Origin: Parcubacteria group bacterium GW2011_GWC2_48_17
GTDB taxonomy: Bacteria > Patescibacteriota > Minisyncoccia > Phycocordibacterales > UBA10002
Length of the DNA: 44,283 bases
Direction: 5' to 3'
Assembly: GCA_001003605.1 (NCBI GenBank)
Contig: LCPL01000011.1
Span: 1 to 44,283 of the forward strand
This document shows, piece by piece, positions 5,452-11,751 of this stretch. Numbering within the stretch: position 1 is the stretch's first letter; every line of letters starts with the position of its first letter. The notes under the pieces were generated by a model that was given only the letters and a program-made list of their open reading frames with translations, ran no database searches and had not been told where the DNA came from. The translations under genes and the position numbers were made by a program.

Positions 5452-7626
5452 GTGATTCCAGAAAAATTATTAAAGCCATACAATCCAAAGGAAACTGAAG
5501 AACGTATCTACAAGCTCTGGGAGGAGAGCGGTTTTTTTAATCCCGACTCACTCCCTACTGAACGCTATCCGCTAAACGCTAAACGCTTCTCTATCGTCAT
5601 GCCTCCGACCAACGCCAACGGCTCCCTCCACGCCGGCCACGGTCTGGTGATGGCGGTTGAGGACATAATGATTCGGTATAAGAGAATGCGGGGTTACAAA
5701 ACGCTTTGGCTCCCCGGTCTTGACCACGCGGGTTTTGAAACACAAGTCGTATATGAAAAGCAGCTGGAAAAGGAAGGGCGTTCTCGCTTTGCGATAGAGC
5801 CCAAAAAGCTTTATGAGGAAATTCTGGACTTTACGCTAAATAATTCCGCCAACATCAAGTCCCAGGTTAGAAAAATGGGCGCTTCGTGCGATTGGTCCCG
5901 CGAAAAATTCACTCTGGACCCCGACATAGTAAAAACTGTCTACACGACATTCAAAAAACTCGGCGACGACGGCCTTATCTACCGAGGCAATAGAATTGTC
6001 TCTTGGTGTCCAAAACACCAAACCTCTTTCTCCGACCTTGAAATTGAAGATGTGGAAAAAACGGAACCGTTCTATTACTTAAAATACGGGCCATTCACTA
6101 TTTCAACATCAAGACCGGAAACGAAATTCGGCGACAAATATGTCGTTATGCATCCCAAAGATAATCGCTACGAAAAATACAAAGACGGCCAAAAAATTGA
6201 GTTGGAATGGATAAGCGGCAAAATTACCGCTACCGTCGTTAAGGACGAAGTGATTGACATGGAATTCGGCACTGGCGTTATGACCATTACTCCGTGGCAC
6301 GACCCCGTGGACTTTGAAATATCCGAAAGGCACGGCCTGCTCAAAGAGCAAATTATTGACGAACGAGGGAAGCTCCTGCCGATTGCCGGCGAGTTTGCCG
6401 GAATGTCGATAGTTAAAGCCAGACCGCTTGTCGTCGAAAAACTCAAAGCCAAAGGCCTTCTAGAGAAAGTTGATGAAAAATACAAACATGTCGTGCGCAC
6501 CTGCTACAAATGCGGGACGACGATAGAACCGCAAATCCGCAATCAGTGGTTTATAAAAATGAAGCCGCTCGCGGAAAAGGCGCTCCAGAAAATTAACGCC
6601 GGTGAAATTACGTACATCCCCGAACATTACAAAAAAATAACCGTGCATTGGCTTGAGAACATCCGTGATTGGAACATCTCTCGCCAGATTGTCTGGGGCA
6701 TTCCCATACCGGCAAAAATCTGCGCCGCGTGCGGTTCGGGCTTTATTGACCTGGAAAATAAAATAGGCACATGCGAAAAATGCGGTGGCGAGCTTACGCC
6801 GGACAAAGATACTTTTGACACGTGGTTTTCATCTGGACAGTGGCCATTTGCCGTGCTTGAGTTTCCTGATGGAAATGATTTCAAAAATTTCTACCCGACC
6901 GACGTGATGGAAACTGCAGGCGAAATTATTTTCTTCTGGGTTGCGAGAATGATCATGCTTGGGCTCTACATTACCGGCAAAGTGCCTTTTAAAATTGTTT
7001 ATCTCCACGGTCTGGTATTAGACGCTAAAGGCCAGAAGATGAGCAAGAGCAAGGGAAATGTCATCAATCCTCTCGACTTAACTGCGAAATACGGCACCGA
7101 CGCTTTCCGGATGGGACTGGTCATCGGCAATACCCCTGGCACTTCTCTCGCCCTGTCTGAAGACAAAATTCGCGCTTACAAACATTTCGCCAACAAATTC
7201 TGGAATATTGCCCGATTTGTTATTGAGAACACCGAGGGAGAAACAACGGAAGCGCATTTCACTGAATACTCGCCAAAAGATGCGGCGCTCCAGAAAGAAC
7301 TTCAGACGGCGCTTTCCGACGTAACTGTCGACATGGATGCCTACCGATTTTATCTGGCGGCTGAAAAGTTGTATCATTACGCGTGGCACAATCTGGCTGA
7401 CCGGATACTGGAAGAGAGTAAGGACATCTTGAAAAACGCTTCACTAGAAGAAAAGAGGAGCCGGAAGCAATTTCTCATTCACACGCTTGATAAGATTCTT
7501 AGAGCGCTACATCCCTTCATACCGTTCGTGACGGAGGAAATCTGGCAGTTGTGGAAACAACCGACCGCGAAAGAGCAGATGCTCATGGTGGCGGAATGGC
7601 CAACCGCAGCAAAAGGTAGACCGTAG
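5452..7626 (+). CDS. valS: Valyl-tRNA synthetase
   Basis: A class I synthetase charging tRNA-Val with valine. The HIGH-type motif is NGSLHAGH (about residues 56-63), followed by the ValRS hallmark EDIMIRYKRMRG. The CP1 editing domain is present (STSRPETKFGDKYVVMHP; DVMETAGEIIFFWVARM), and KMSKSKG is near 528. Zinc-ribbon cysteines CAAC and CEKC are kept. At 724 aa it is well short of the roughly 880-950 aa usual for bacteria and lacks the C-terminal coiled coil. The N-terminus carries a heptad array encoding ERYPLNAKR. The GTG start is fixed by the promoter and an in-frame stop upstream. The stop codon lies in a GTAG heptad array. Confidence 0.95.
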   Translation: MIPEKLLKPYNPKETEERIYKLWEESGFFNPDSLPTERYPLNAKRFSIVMPPTNANGSLHAGHGLVMAVEDIMIRYKRMRGYKTLWLPGLDHAGFETQVVYEKQLEKEGRSRFAIEPKKLYEEILDFTLNNSANIKSQVRKMGASCDWSREKFTLDPDIVKTVYTTFKKLGDDGLIYRGNRIVSWCPKHQTSFSDLEIEDVEKTEPFYYLKYGPFTISTSRPETKFGDKYVVMHPKDNRYEKYKDGQKIELEWISGKITATVVKDEVIDMEFGTGVMTITPWHDPVDFEISERHGLLKEQIIDERGKLLPIAGEFAGMSIVKARPLVVEKLKAKGLLEKVDEKYKHVVRTCYKCGTTIEPQIRNQWFIKMKPLAEKALQKINAGEITYIPEHYKKITVHWLENIRDWNISRQIVWGIPIPAKICAACGSGFIDLENKIGTCEKCGGELTPDKDTFDTWFSSGQWPFAVLEFPDGNDFKNFYPTDVMETAGEIIFFWVARMIMLGLYITGKVPFKIVYLHGLVLDAKGQKMSKSKGNVINPLDLTAKYGTDAFRMGLVIGNTPGTSLALSEDKIRAYKHFANKFWNIARFVIENTEGETTEAHFTEYSPKDAALQKELQTALSDVTVDMDAYRFYLAAEKLYHYAWHNLADRILEESKDILKNASLEEKRSRKQFLIHTLDKILRALHPFIPFVTEEIWQLWKQPTAKEQMLMVAEWPTAAKGRP
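5565..5585 (+). repeat. Heptad array inside valS
   Basis: CTATCCG, CTAAACG, CTAAACG, directly followed by CTTCTCT; same family as in tsaD and upstream of ftsB. Confidence 0.8.
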
Positions 7627-7707
7627 CACGTAGAAGGTAGGAGAGAATGTAGTAGAATATATGTATCATGATTTTTAATCTACTGTCTACTTTCTACTAG
7701 CTACTTT
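7616..7707. repeat. Inverted pair of heptad arrays between valS and the PrsW gene
   Basis: Left arm GTAGACC, GTAGCAC, GTAGAAG, GTAGGAG (7616-7643); right arm CTACTGT, CTACTTT, CTACTAG, CTACTTT (7680-7707). The arms are roughly complementary and could fold in the mRNA. The valS stop TAG (7624-7626) is inside the left arm. Confidence 0.85.
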
Positions 7708-7715
7708 CTTACCCA

Positions 7716-8447
7716 ATGTCCCCTTCGACATTATTCTTCTCCATCCTCGGCGGTGTTCTTCCAGCCATATTTTGGCTTTGGTTCTGGCTCCGTGAAGACA
7801 GACTACATCCTGAACCGCGCTCGCTTATTGCCCTGTCGTTTCTGTGCGGTATGGTCGCTGTTCTTTTTGCTCTTCCGGCTGAACAATGGATATGCGGACA
7901 AGTAATTGGCGGGTTAGCGGCGGAATGCGCGGTGGAGCTTCCAATTACGATTAAAATTCTTTTAATCGTTGCGGGATTATCCATCATCGAGGAGGTACTG
8001 AAATTCGCCGCTTCTTATTTAGGAGCTTTACGCTTCCGCGACAATGACGAGCCCATTGACTCGCTCATCTATCTTATTACTGCGGCGCTTGGATTCGCCG
8101 CTCTTGAAAATACGCTTTTTCTTGCCGGAGCAATCAAAACCGGCGGATTCGTCGCGGGTTTCGACCTTGGAGTGCTCCGCTTTATAGGAGCGTCGCTTCT
8201 TCATGTGGTTTCGTCTGGGACGCTTGGGTTCTTCCTTGCCTTAGGGTTCTACAAGCGTGGCAGAATAAAGAAGATGGACGCAATCATTGGTCTCTTCGCC
8301 GCGATTGTATTGCATGCGCTCTTTAACTTGTTTATACTTAAGAGTGAAGGAAGTAGTCTGCAAATGTTCACCGTGTTCGCGTTTGTTTGGCTTGCCGTAA
8401 TTTTGCTTCTTATCGGGTTTGAGAAGGTGAAGCAATTAAAAGCTTAA
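7716..8447 (+). CDS. PrsW-type glutamic intramembrane protease
   Basis: A membrane protein with about seven to eight hydrophobic segments. The family motifs are visible: EEVLK (residues 92-96), DEPIDSLIY (111-119), GFAALEN (126-132), LLHVVSSG and LHALFN with the conserved histidines. PrsW (RsiW protease) cleaves membrane-bound anti-sigma factors in Bacillus; the related CPR proteins have unknown substrates. No anti-sigma factor gene is near. The length of 243 aa is normal. It lies 89 bp after valS, behind the inverted heptad arrays, and has no Shine-Dalgarno sequence. Confidence 0.85.
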   Translation: MSPSTLFFSILGGVLPAIFWLWFWLREDRLHPEPRSLIALSFLCGMVAVLFALPAEQWICGQVIGGLAAECAVELPITIKILLIVAGLSIIEEVLKFAASYLGALRFRDNDEPIDSLIYLITAALGFAALENTLFLAGAIKTGGFVAGFDLGVLRFIGASLLHVVSSGTLGFFLALGFYKRGRIKKMDAIIGLFAAIVLHALFNLFILKSEGSSLQMFTVFAFVWLAVILLLIGFEKVKQLKA

Positions 8448-8568
8448 TATAATGCAAATACTACGAATGAAGAATGCGAATACAGCGAATTGTTCGCCTA
8501 ATTTATTTGTAGGAGTTCTTAATTTGTGGGATTAGAATTATAATGTGTAGTATTCGCATTAAAAATAT
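8448..8568 (+). promoter_or_regulatory. Promoter region of the Hsp20 gene with inverted repeat
   Basis: TATAAT at 8539-8544 lies 24 bp before the ATG; the -35 is weak. AATGCAAATACTAC (about 8453-8466) is mirrored by GTAGTATTCGCATT (about 8548-8561), which could be a regulatory structure or another repeat pair. Confidence 0.45.
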
Positions 8569-9051
8569 ATGAAGGACAAACGATCTTTTTTTGAACGACT
8601 TACTGGAGCCGTGAATCCGCGTGAGATTGAGGAGGAAGATGCGGTGGAGGAGCGACGTCTTCCAATAAAAGGCGCGGACAAGCGTAAGGCTTCAGAGGTA
8701 AAGGAGGAAAGCGGTCCGGAGGAGGGAGAACTTACAGTTGACGTATATCAAACGCCGGATGACATAATCATAAAGACGATTGTCGCGGGCGTGCGGCCGG
8801 AAGATTTGGATGTTTCTATTACCCGCGACATGGTAACAATCCGCGGCTCCAGGCAGGAATCAAGCGAAGTAAACGATGGGGATTACTTCCATAAAGAACT
8901 TTACTGGGGTATGTTTTCCAGAAACATCCTCCTTCCACAGGAAATTGACGTTGATGCGTCAGAGGCGAGCGAGAAGCACGGTCTCCTAATTCTTCGGCTT
9001 CCCAAGCTTGATAAAAGTCGGCAGACGAAGTTGAAGGTGAGAAGCAGTTAG
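8569..9051 (+). CDS. Hsp20/alpha-crystallin small heat-shock protein
   Basis: An ATP-independent chaperone that holds unfolding proteins. The alpha-crystallin domain runs from about residue 52 to 155 (ELTVDVYQTPDDIIIKTIVAGVRPEDLDVSI; the A-x-x-x-n-G-L-L motif as EKHGLLILRLPK near 135). The charged N-terminal arm of about 50 residues is acidic and low in complexity. The 160-aa length fits. The stop TAG falls in a GTAG heptad array (9044-9071), and an intrinsic terminator follows at 9081-9116. Confidence 0.92.
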   Translation: MKDKRSFFERLTGAVNPREIEEEDAVEERRLPIKGADKRKASEVKEESGPEEGELTVDVYQTPDDIIIKTIVAGVRPEDLDVSITRDMVTIRGSRQESSEVNDGDYFHKELYWGMFSRNILLPQEIDVDASEASEKHGLLILRLPKLDKSRQTKLKVRSS

Positions 9052-9071
9052 TAGTAAGTAGATAGTAGAGT
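9044..9071. repeat. Heptad array at the end of the Hsp20 gene
   Basis: GCAGTTA, GTAGTAA, GTAGATA, GTAGAGT; the gene's stop codon (9049-9051) lies within. Confidence 0.8.
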
Positions 9072-9080
9072 AGCCCAAGA

Positions 9081-9116
9081 AACGAAAACTGCCCCGAAGT
9101 GGGCAGTTTTCGTTTT
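9081..9116 (+). terminator. Terminator after the Hsp20 gene
   Basis: AACGAAAACTGCCC pairs with GGGCAGTTTTCGTT around CGAAGT, then T residues. It is also A-rich on the left and may work in both directions. Confidence 0.85.
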
Positions 9117-9117
9117 G

Positions 9118-9251
9118 ATGCCGAGGCCCAGGAACAGAACATGCTCGCTTCGCTGCGCTCTAAGAACCCATGGTTCTCAGCACTTCGTTGCTCTCCTCCA
9201 CGGGAAACTCCCGTTTCCCGACCCCTTCCCAAGTTCGACCCTGTCAGGAGT
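9118..9251 (-). repeat. Degraded copies of the tRNA-Phe 3' end
   Basis: Positions 9118-9139 repeat the 3' end of tRNA-Phe (9297-9369) in the same orientation with a changed T-loop. Positions 9228-9251 are a degenerate inverted copy of the T-arm next to the hairpin at 9252-9296. Between them are two more hairpins: GAACC/GGTTC near 9166-9178 and CGGGAAAC/GTTTCCCG near 9200-9220. No protein gene is present. Confidence 0.6.
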
Positions 9252-9296
9252 TAACAAACAAAAACAGAGCTGCTTCAGCTCTGTTTTTGTTTGTTA
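9252..9296. terminator. 21-bp perfect hairpin abutting tRNA-Phe
   Basis: A 21-bp stem (9252-9272 with 9276-9296) around CTT, rich in A on one side and T on the other. It begins at the base after the tRNA discriminator. It is probably the tRNA terminator and is also the axis of the inverted tRNA 3'-end copies. Confidence 0.8.
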
Positions 9297-9369
9297 TGCC
9301 GAGGCCCAGGATCGAACTGGGGACCTATCGCTCTTCAGGCGAGCGCTCTACCAACTGAGCTACCTCGGC
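9297..9369 (-). tRNA. tRNA-Phe (anticodon GAA)
   Basis: On the minus strand acceptor GCCGAGG with CCTCGGC, D-arm GCTC...GAGC, anticodon stem CTCGC/GCGA(T) with loop CTGAAGA (anticodon GAA), T-arm CCCAG/CTGGG. The discriminator is A and no CCA is encoded. Confidence 0.95.
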
Positions 9370-9412
9370 GACTTCAGCATGATAGCGTAACTTTCTCGAC
9401 GCTTCAAGCGCG

Positions 9413-9703
9413 CTACTCGCCGATGTTTTGAAACAGTTCGCCGACGCCGGAAAGCGCGCTTGCCGCGCTACCTTTTACGCTTTCAACATTTCCTTTGAAA
9501 CCGTCATATATCCCCCGAATCTGGTCCACATACGGCTGGATAACGTAGTACGCGCCGACCGAAAAACCGATGATAATTGCCCAGTACAGCAGATGAATAA
9601 CGCGCCCCACAATGGCGCTGCGCCGCATCTTGCGGAGAAGGGCGTTATTCTCCTCTACCAGGCGATGGGTCTGTATTAAGAGTTGTCGTTCTTCGGGAGT
9701 CAT
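9413..9703 (-). CDS. Small membrane protein with N-terminal coiled coil
   Basis: 96 aa, not recognised. Residues 1-28 are charged and helical (EERQLLIQTHRLVEENNALLRKMRR), one membrane segment follows (about 32-55), and the C-terminal part (60-96) is small-residue-rich (SVKGSAASALSGVGEL). It is probably anchored in the cytoplasmic membrane with a short coiled coil inside. It stands alone between tRNA-Phe and tRNA-Arg. A heptad array (GTTCTAG units, 9711-9738) lies just upstream of the start. Confidence 0.65.
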   Translation of the reverse strand: MTPEERQLLIQTHRLVEENNALLRKMRRSAIVGRVIHLLYWAIIIGFSVGAYYVIQPYVDQIRGIYDGFKGNVESVKGSAASALSGVGELFQNIGE

Positions 9704-9710
9704 GGAATAG

Positions 9711-9738
9711 GTGCTAGTTGTTGGGTTCTAGGTTCTAG
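9711..9738. repeat. Heptad array, GTTCTAG family
   Basis: GTGCTAG, TTGTTGG, GTTCTAG, GTTCTAG upstream of the 96-aa membrane protein gene. Confidence 0.65.
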
Positions 9739-9820
9739 GAGAAACTAAAAGAGTGATACGGAGAGTATAGCATAAAGAAGGAAGAACGTTCACATGAGAC
9801 GGCAGAATAGTGCGTCGTTA

Positions 9821-9892
9821 TGCCACCGGCAGGAATTGAACCTACATCTAGGGTTTAGGAAACCCTTGTTCTATCCGTTGAACTACGGCAGC
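9821..9892 (-). tRNA. tRNA-Arg (anticodon CCT)
   Basis: Acceptor GCTGCCG with CGGTGGC (two wobbles), D-arm GTTC/GAAC, anticodon stem AGGGT/ACCCT around TTCCTAA (anticodon CCT), T-arm GTAGG/CCTGC. The discriminator is A. Unlike the neighbouring tRNAs it has no visible inverted 3'-end copy. Confidence 0.95.
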
Positions 9893-9970
9893 TCTTACTC
9901 CATCAACTTACCACACAAAACAAAAACCTTGAAGCGCGTGCATCGAGGTCTTTGTCTTCTCCTCCTTTTT

Positions 9971-9998
9971 CTACTTTCTACTCTCTACCTTCTACTAG
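9971..9998. repeat. Heptad array at the end of the glutaredoxin gene
   Basis: CTACTTT, CTACTCT, CTACCTT, CTACTAG. On the minus strand the GTAG words follow the gene, and the stop TAG (9995-9997) is one of them. Confidence 0.85.
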
Positions 9999-10231
9999 CT
10001 AATCTTCAACAATTGCTTTATTTTCGGCTGGTTGAATCCGACTACGAGTTCCCCATCAATAGCGATTACCGGCACGCCCATTTGTCCGCTTTTCTCAATC
10101 ATTTCCTTCCGTCGTTCCATATCCGCCCCCACATTATGTTCGGTGTATGCCACCCCTTTTTCCTTGAAAAAGGCCTTGGCCGCATTGCAGTACACACATG
10201 TCGGAGTGGAATAAATAGTTACTTGCGCCAT
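9995..10231 (-). CDS. Glutaredoxin-like protein
   Basis: A small cytosolic thiol-disulfide oxidoreductase with a thioredoxin fold. The dithiol active site is C12-V-Y-C15 after the first beta strand (TIYSTPT), followed by the cis-proline loop MGVPVIAIDGE and VVGFNQPKI at the C-terminus. The 78-aa length matches the short NrdH/YruB-like glutaredoxins. The electron donor and targets cannot be told; no ribonucleotide reductase gene is next to it. Confidence 0.9.
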   Translation of the reverse strand: MAQVTIYSTPTCVYCNAAKAFFKEKGVAYTEHNVGADMERRKEMIEKSGQMGVPVIAIDGELVVGFNQPKIKQLLKIS

Positions 10232-10259
10232 CGTAATGTTGAGTTACTCTGTTAATAAT

Positions 10260-10495
10260 TAATCCGAACGTCTATTTGCACACTAGTGGTGCTAAAAACG
10301 ACACCGCGGGGCATTAGACTCTGCGAGCCACGCTGAACTTGTTTGCGCGCGGGCATGTAGTATTCGTATGAGCGGCGTTCGTGGTGCCGCGATCATATCT
10401 ACCCACAGTGAGATATGATGACACAGTATATCAGAAGACCAGCAAAAAGAATCTTGCGGAAAGATATTTCCGTGGTTAAAACATATGAACATATT
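10260..10495. other. Intergenic region without a gene
   Basis: No convincing reading frame. Hairpins GCACACTAGTGGTGC near 10277 and TCATATCT/AGATATGA near 10394-10422 are visible. I see no known RNA family. Confidence 0.4.
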
Positions 10496-10590
10496 GCGGG
10501 TAGCGAGAATCTCTCCCCTTACAGGACTGCTGTTTGTAACTAATCGCTTCGCTCTTAGACAAACAGGGAGCCTACATGAGCAGTACAGGT
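10496..10590 (-). repeat. Decayed tRNA-Gly 3' end with palindromic insert
   Basis: Minus strand: AGAGATTCTCGCTACCCGC (10496-10514) is nearly the 3' end of the tRNA-Gly at 10709. It is preceded by the hairpin CTGTTTGT/ACAAACAG (10530-10566) with AAGAGCGAAGCGATTAG in its loop. No 5' half is recognisable. Confidence 0.55.
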
Positions 10591-10636
10591 TTCCCATCCA
10601 GCGCTTTTCAGAAAAAGTGGAGGATAAGGGAGAACC

Positions 10637-10708
10637 TTTTCGATTCTCGCCGTAATGTGCGAAGGTACATTCCTACCTCGCAAAATATATTCGTTTCACT
10701 CATTATTT
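10637..10708. repeat. Inverted copy of a tRNA-Gly 3' end
   Basis: The reverse complement of the T-arm and acceptor at 10709-10732, separated from it by the hairpin GCAAAATA/TATTTTGC. A small hairpin (AATGT 10654-10658, ACATT 10667-10671) is inserted between the T-stem and acceptor parts, as in the tRNA-Glu and tRNA-Ser copies. Confidence 0.7.
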
Positions 10709-10745
10709 TGCGGGTAGCGAGAATCGAACTCGCGTCTCATGCTTG

Positions 10746-10984
10746 TCCCGAAAAATACAGAGCGCGATGCGCGATGATATTTTTCGAGGATCCCGTGGCA
10801 AGAAGCGAACGAACAAATTGATTATGCGAGTGGCGGGAATCGGACCCGCGCCCTATGCTTGGGAAGCACATGTACTGCCACTATACTACACTCGCAATGT
10901 TACCATAATTCACCACTCCGACAAATCGCACTCTGTATAACGGGATCGCCGAAAACATAGTCGCTTCGCTTCTTGTTTTCGGGA
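10746..10984. mobile_element. Inverted-repeat-bounded segment inside a tRNA-Gly
   Basis: The perfect 9-bp termini extend inward as imperfect inverted repeats of about 55 bp sharing the TTTTCG..GATCCCGT block and GAAGCGAA-type motifs. Each arm is itself a hairpin. The only cargo is tRNA-Gly(CCC). No protein gene is present. 'Mobile' is an inference from the ends. Confidence 0.4.
10825..10895 (-). tRNA. tRNA-Gly (anticodon CCC)
   Basis: Acceptor GCGAGTG/CACTCGC is perfect; anticodon stem TGTGC/GCATA around TTCCCAA (anticodon CCC); T-arm GCGGG/CCCGC. The discriminator is A. It is nested inside the interrupted tRNA-Gly. Confidence 0.93.
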
Positions 10985-11025
10985 GGAAGCACGCATTCTA
11001 CCACTAAACCATACCCGCGTTATTC

Positions 11026-11400
11026 TTAGCGAAACAAATTAAAGAATCTTGAAACGAGCGATTGTTCTTTAATATTTTGTTCCGGTTCGGATTTCTTATT
11101 GTTAACAAGTACAACCATTCTCTCACCGGGTCTTGCTACCTGAAATTGTTCCCTAATTTCTGTCTCAATTCCTTCCGGCGTTTCTAGGCGCGCGATATCG
11201 GCGCGAAGACGGTCTTCGCGAAGATTGAGATTAAGTAGTTCTGCTTCAACTCTATCGAGATTTTTGCGACTCTCGTGCTCTTTAGCGTAGAGTCCCCACG
11301 TAGCCTTGCCTACTAGCACTAGCAAAAAAAGCAAGAGGAGAAGCGTTCCTTTGGAGTACAGTACTTTGCGAATGTTCCGTTTTCGTTGGAAATCCCTCAT
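11026..11400 (-). CDS. FtsB/DivIC-like septum formation protein
   Basis: A bitopic cell-division protein: short basic cytoplasmic tail (residues 1-15), one membrane helix (about 18-38), then a coiled coil (about 42-80, ESRKNLDRVEAELLNLNLREDRLRADIARLE) and the family end EGIETEIREQFQVARPGERMVVLV. It should bind FtsL and FtsQ at the divisome. The 124-aa length fits. A CTAAACG heptad array lies directly upstream of the start codon, mirrored by one in front of the divergent small gene at 11542. Confidence 0.8.
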   Translation of the reverse strand: MRDFQRKRNIRKVLYSKGTLLLLLFLLVLVGKATWGLYAKEHESRKNLDRVEAELLNLNLREDRLRADIARLETPEGIETEIREQFQVARPGERMVVLVNNKKSEPEQNIKEQSLVSRFFNLFR

Positions 11401-11410
11401 AAATAAGAAG

Positions 11411-11532
11411 CGTTTAGCGATTAGCGTTCAGCGTTTAGTGAAAGAGACTATTCACATCTTCGTGCAGAAATGCTAAGATAATGTCTATTATATCAAGCAA
11501 ATCGTTTTGTACTAAACGCTAGACGCTAAACG
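11411..11532. repeat. Inverted heptad arrays in the ftsB-like upstream region
   Basis: CGTTTAG, CGATTAG, CGTTCAG, CGTTTAG (11411-11438) and CTAAACG, CTAGACG, CTAAACG (11512-11532) are reverse complements. Each sits 10-12 bp upstream of the start codon of one of two divergent genes, the words nearest the starts being CTTCTTA and CTTCTGT. Confidence 0.85.
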
Positions 11533-11541
11533 CTTCTGTAT

Positions 11542-11652
11542 ATGTTGTTCAACAAAAAACATCGCGGAAAAATCAATCTTATTTGGGGCATTCTCTGCGT
11601 CTTAATCATAATAAGCATGATTCTTCTCTATGTCCCCGCCTTGTATCAGTAG
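11542..11652 (+). CDS. 36-aa single-membrane-span protein
   Basis: ATG at 11542 opens a frame reading MLFNKKHRGKINLIWGILCV and continuing as a hydrophobic helix (residues 13-34) to a VPALYQ end; stop TAG at 11650. The basic N-terminus followed by one hydrophobic helix is that of a true membrane miniprotein. It is divergent from the ftsB-like gene. The function is unknown; a role in division or secretion can only be guessed from its place. The stop codon lies at the start of a GTAG heptad array. Confidence 0.55.
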   Translation: MLFNKKHRGKINLIWGILCVLIIISMILLYVPALYQ

Positions 11653-11751
11653 GTAGAAGGTAGACAGTAGAAAGTAGCGCAGAAGAAAAGTGGATTCGTT
11701 TTTTGTCTTGCCCCTTCTACTATCTACCTACTACTAGCTACTATCTAGCTT
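11653..11751. repeat. Inverted heptad arrays between the miniprotein gene and lepA
   Basis: GTAGAAG, GTAGACA, GTAGAAA, GTAG (11653-11677) face CTACTAT, CTACCTA, CTACTAG, CTACTAT, CTAGCTT (11717-11751). The lepA stop (11745-11747) is the last CTA. Both convergent genes end in these arrays, and they can pair like a two-way terminator. Confidence 0.85.

Larger units (their letters stand above)
10709..11018 (-). tRNA. tRNA-Gly interrupted in the anticodon loop
   Basis: The 5' half (11018-10985) and 3' half (10745-10709) together give acceptor GCGGGTA/TACCCGC (perfect), T-arm GCGAG/CTCGC, anticodon stem CGTGC/GCATG and loop TTCC|CAA (anticodon CCC if joined exactly). The 239-bp intervening segment (10746-10984) starts and ends with the perfect 9-bp inverted repeat TCCCGAAAA/TTTTCGGGA and contains the complete tRNA-Gly at 10825-10895. 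Whether this is removed, as an intron would be, or marks a dead gene is not known. Confidence 0.55.

Noticed and set aside
10709-11018. Group I self-splicing intron in tRNA-Gly
   Set aside because: The 239-bp insert contains another tRNA and no visible P/Q/R/S core or homing gene, and the inverted ends are not a group I feature. The split remains unexplained.
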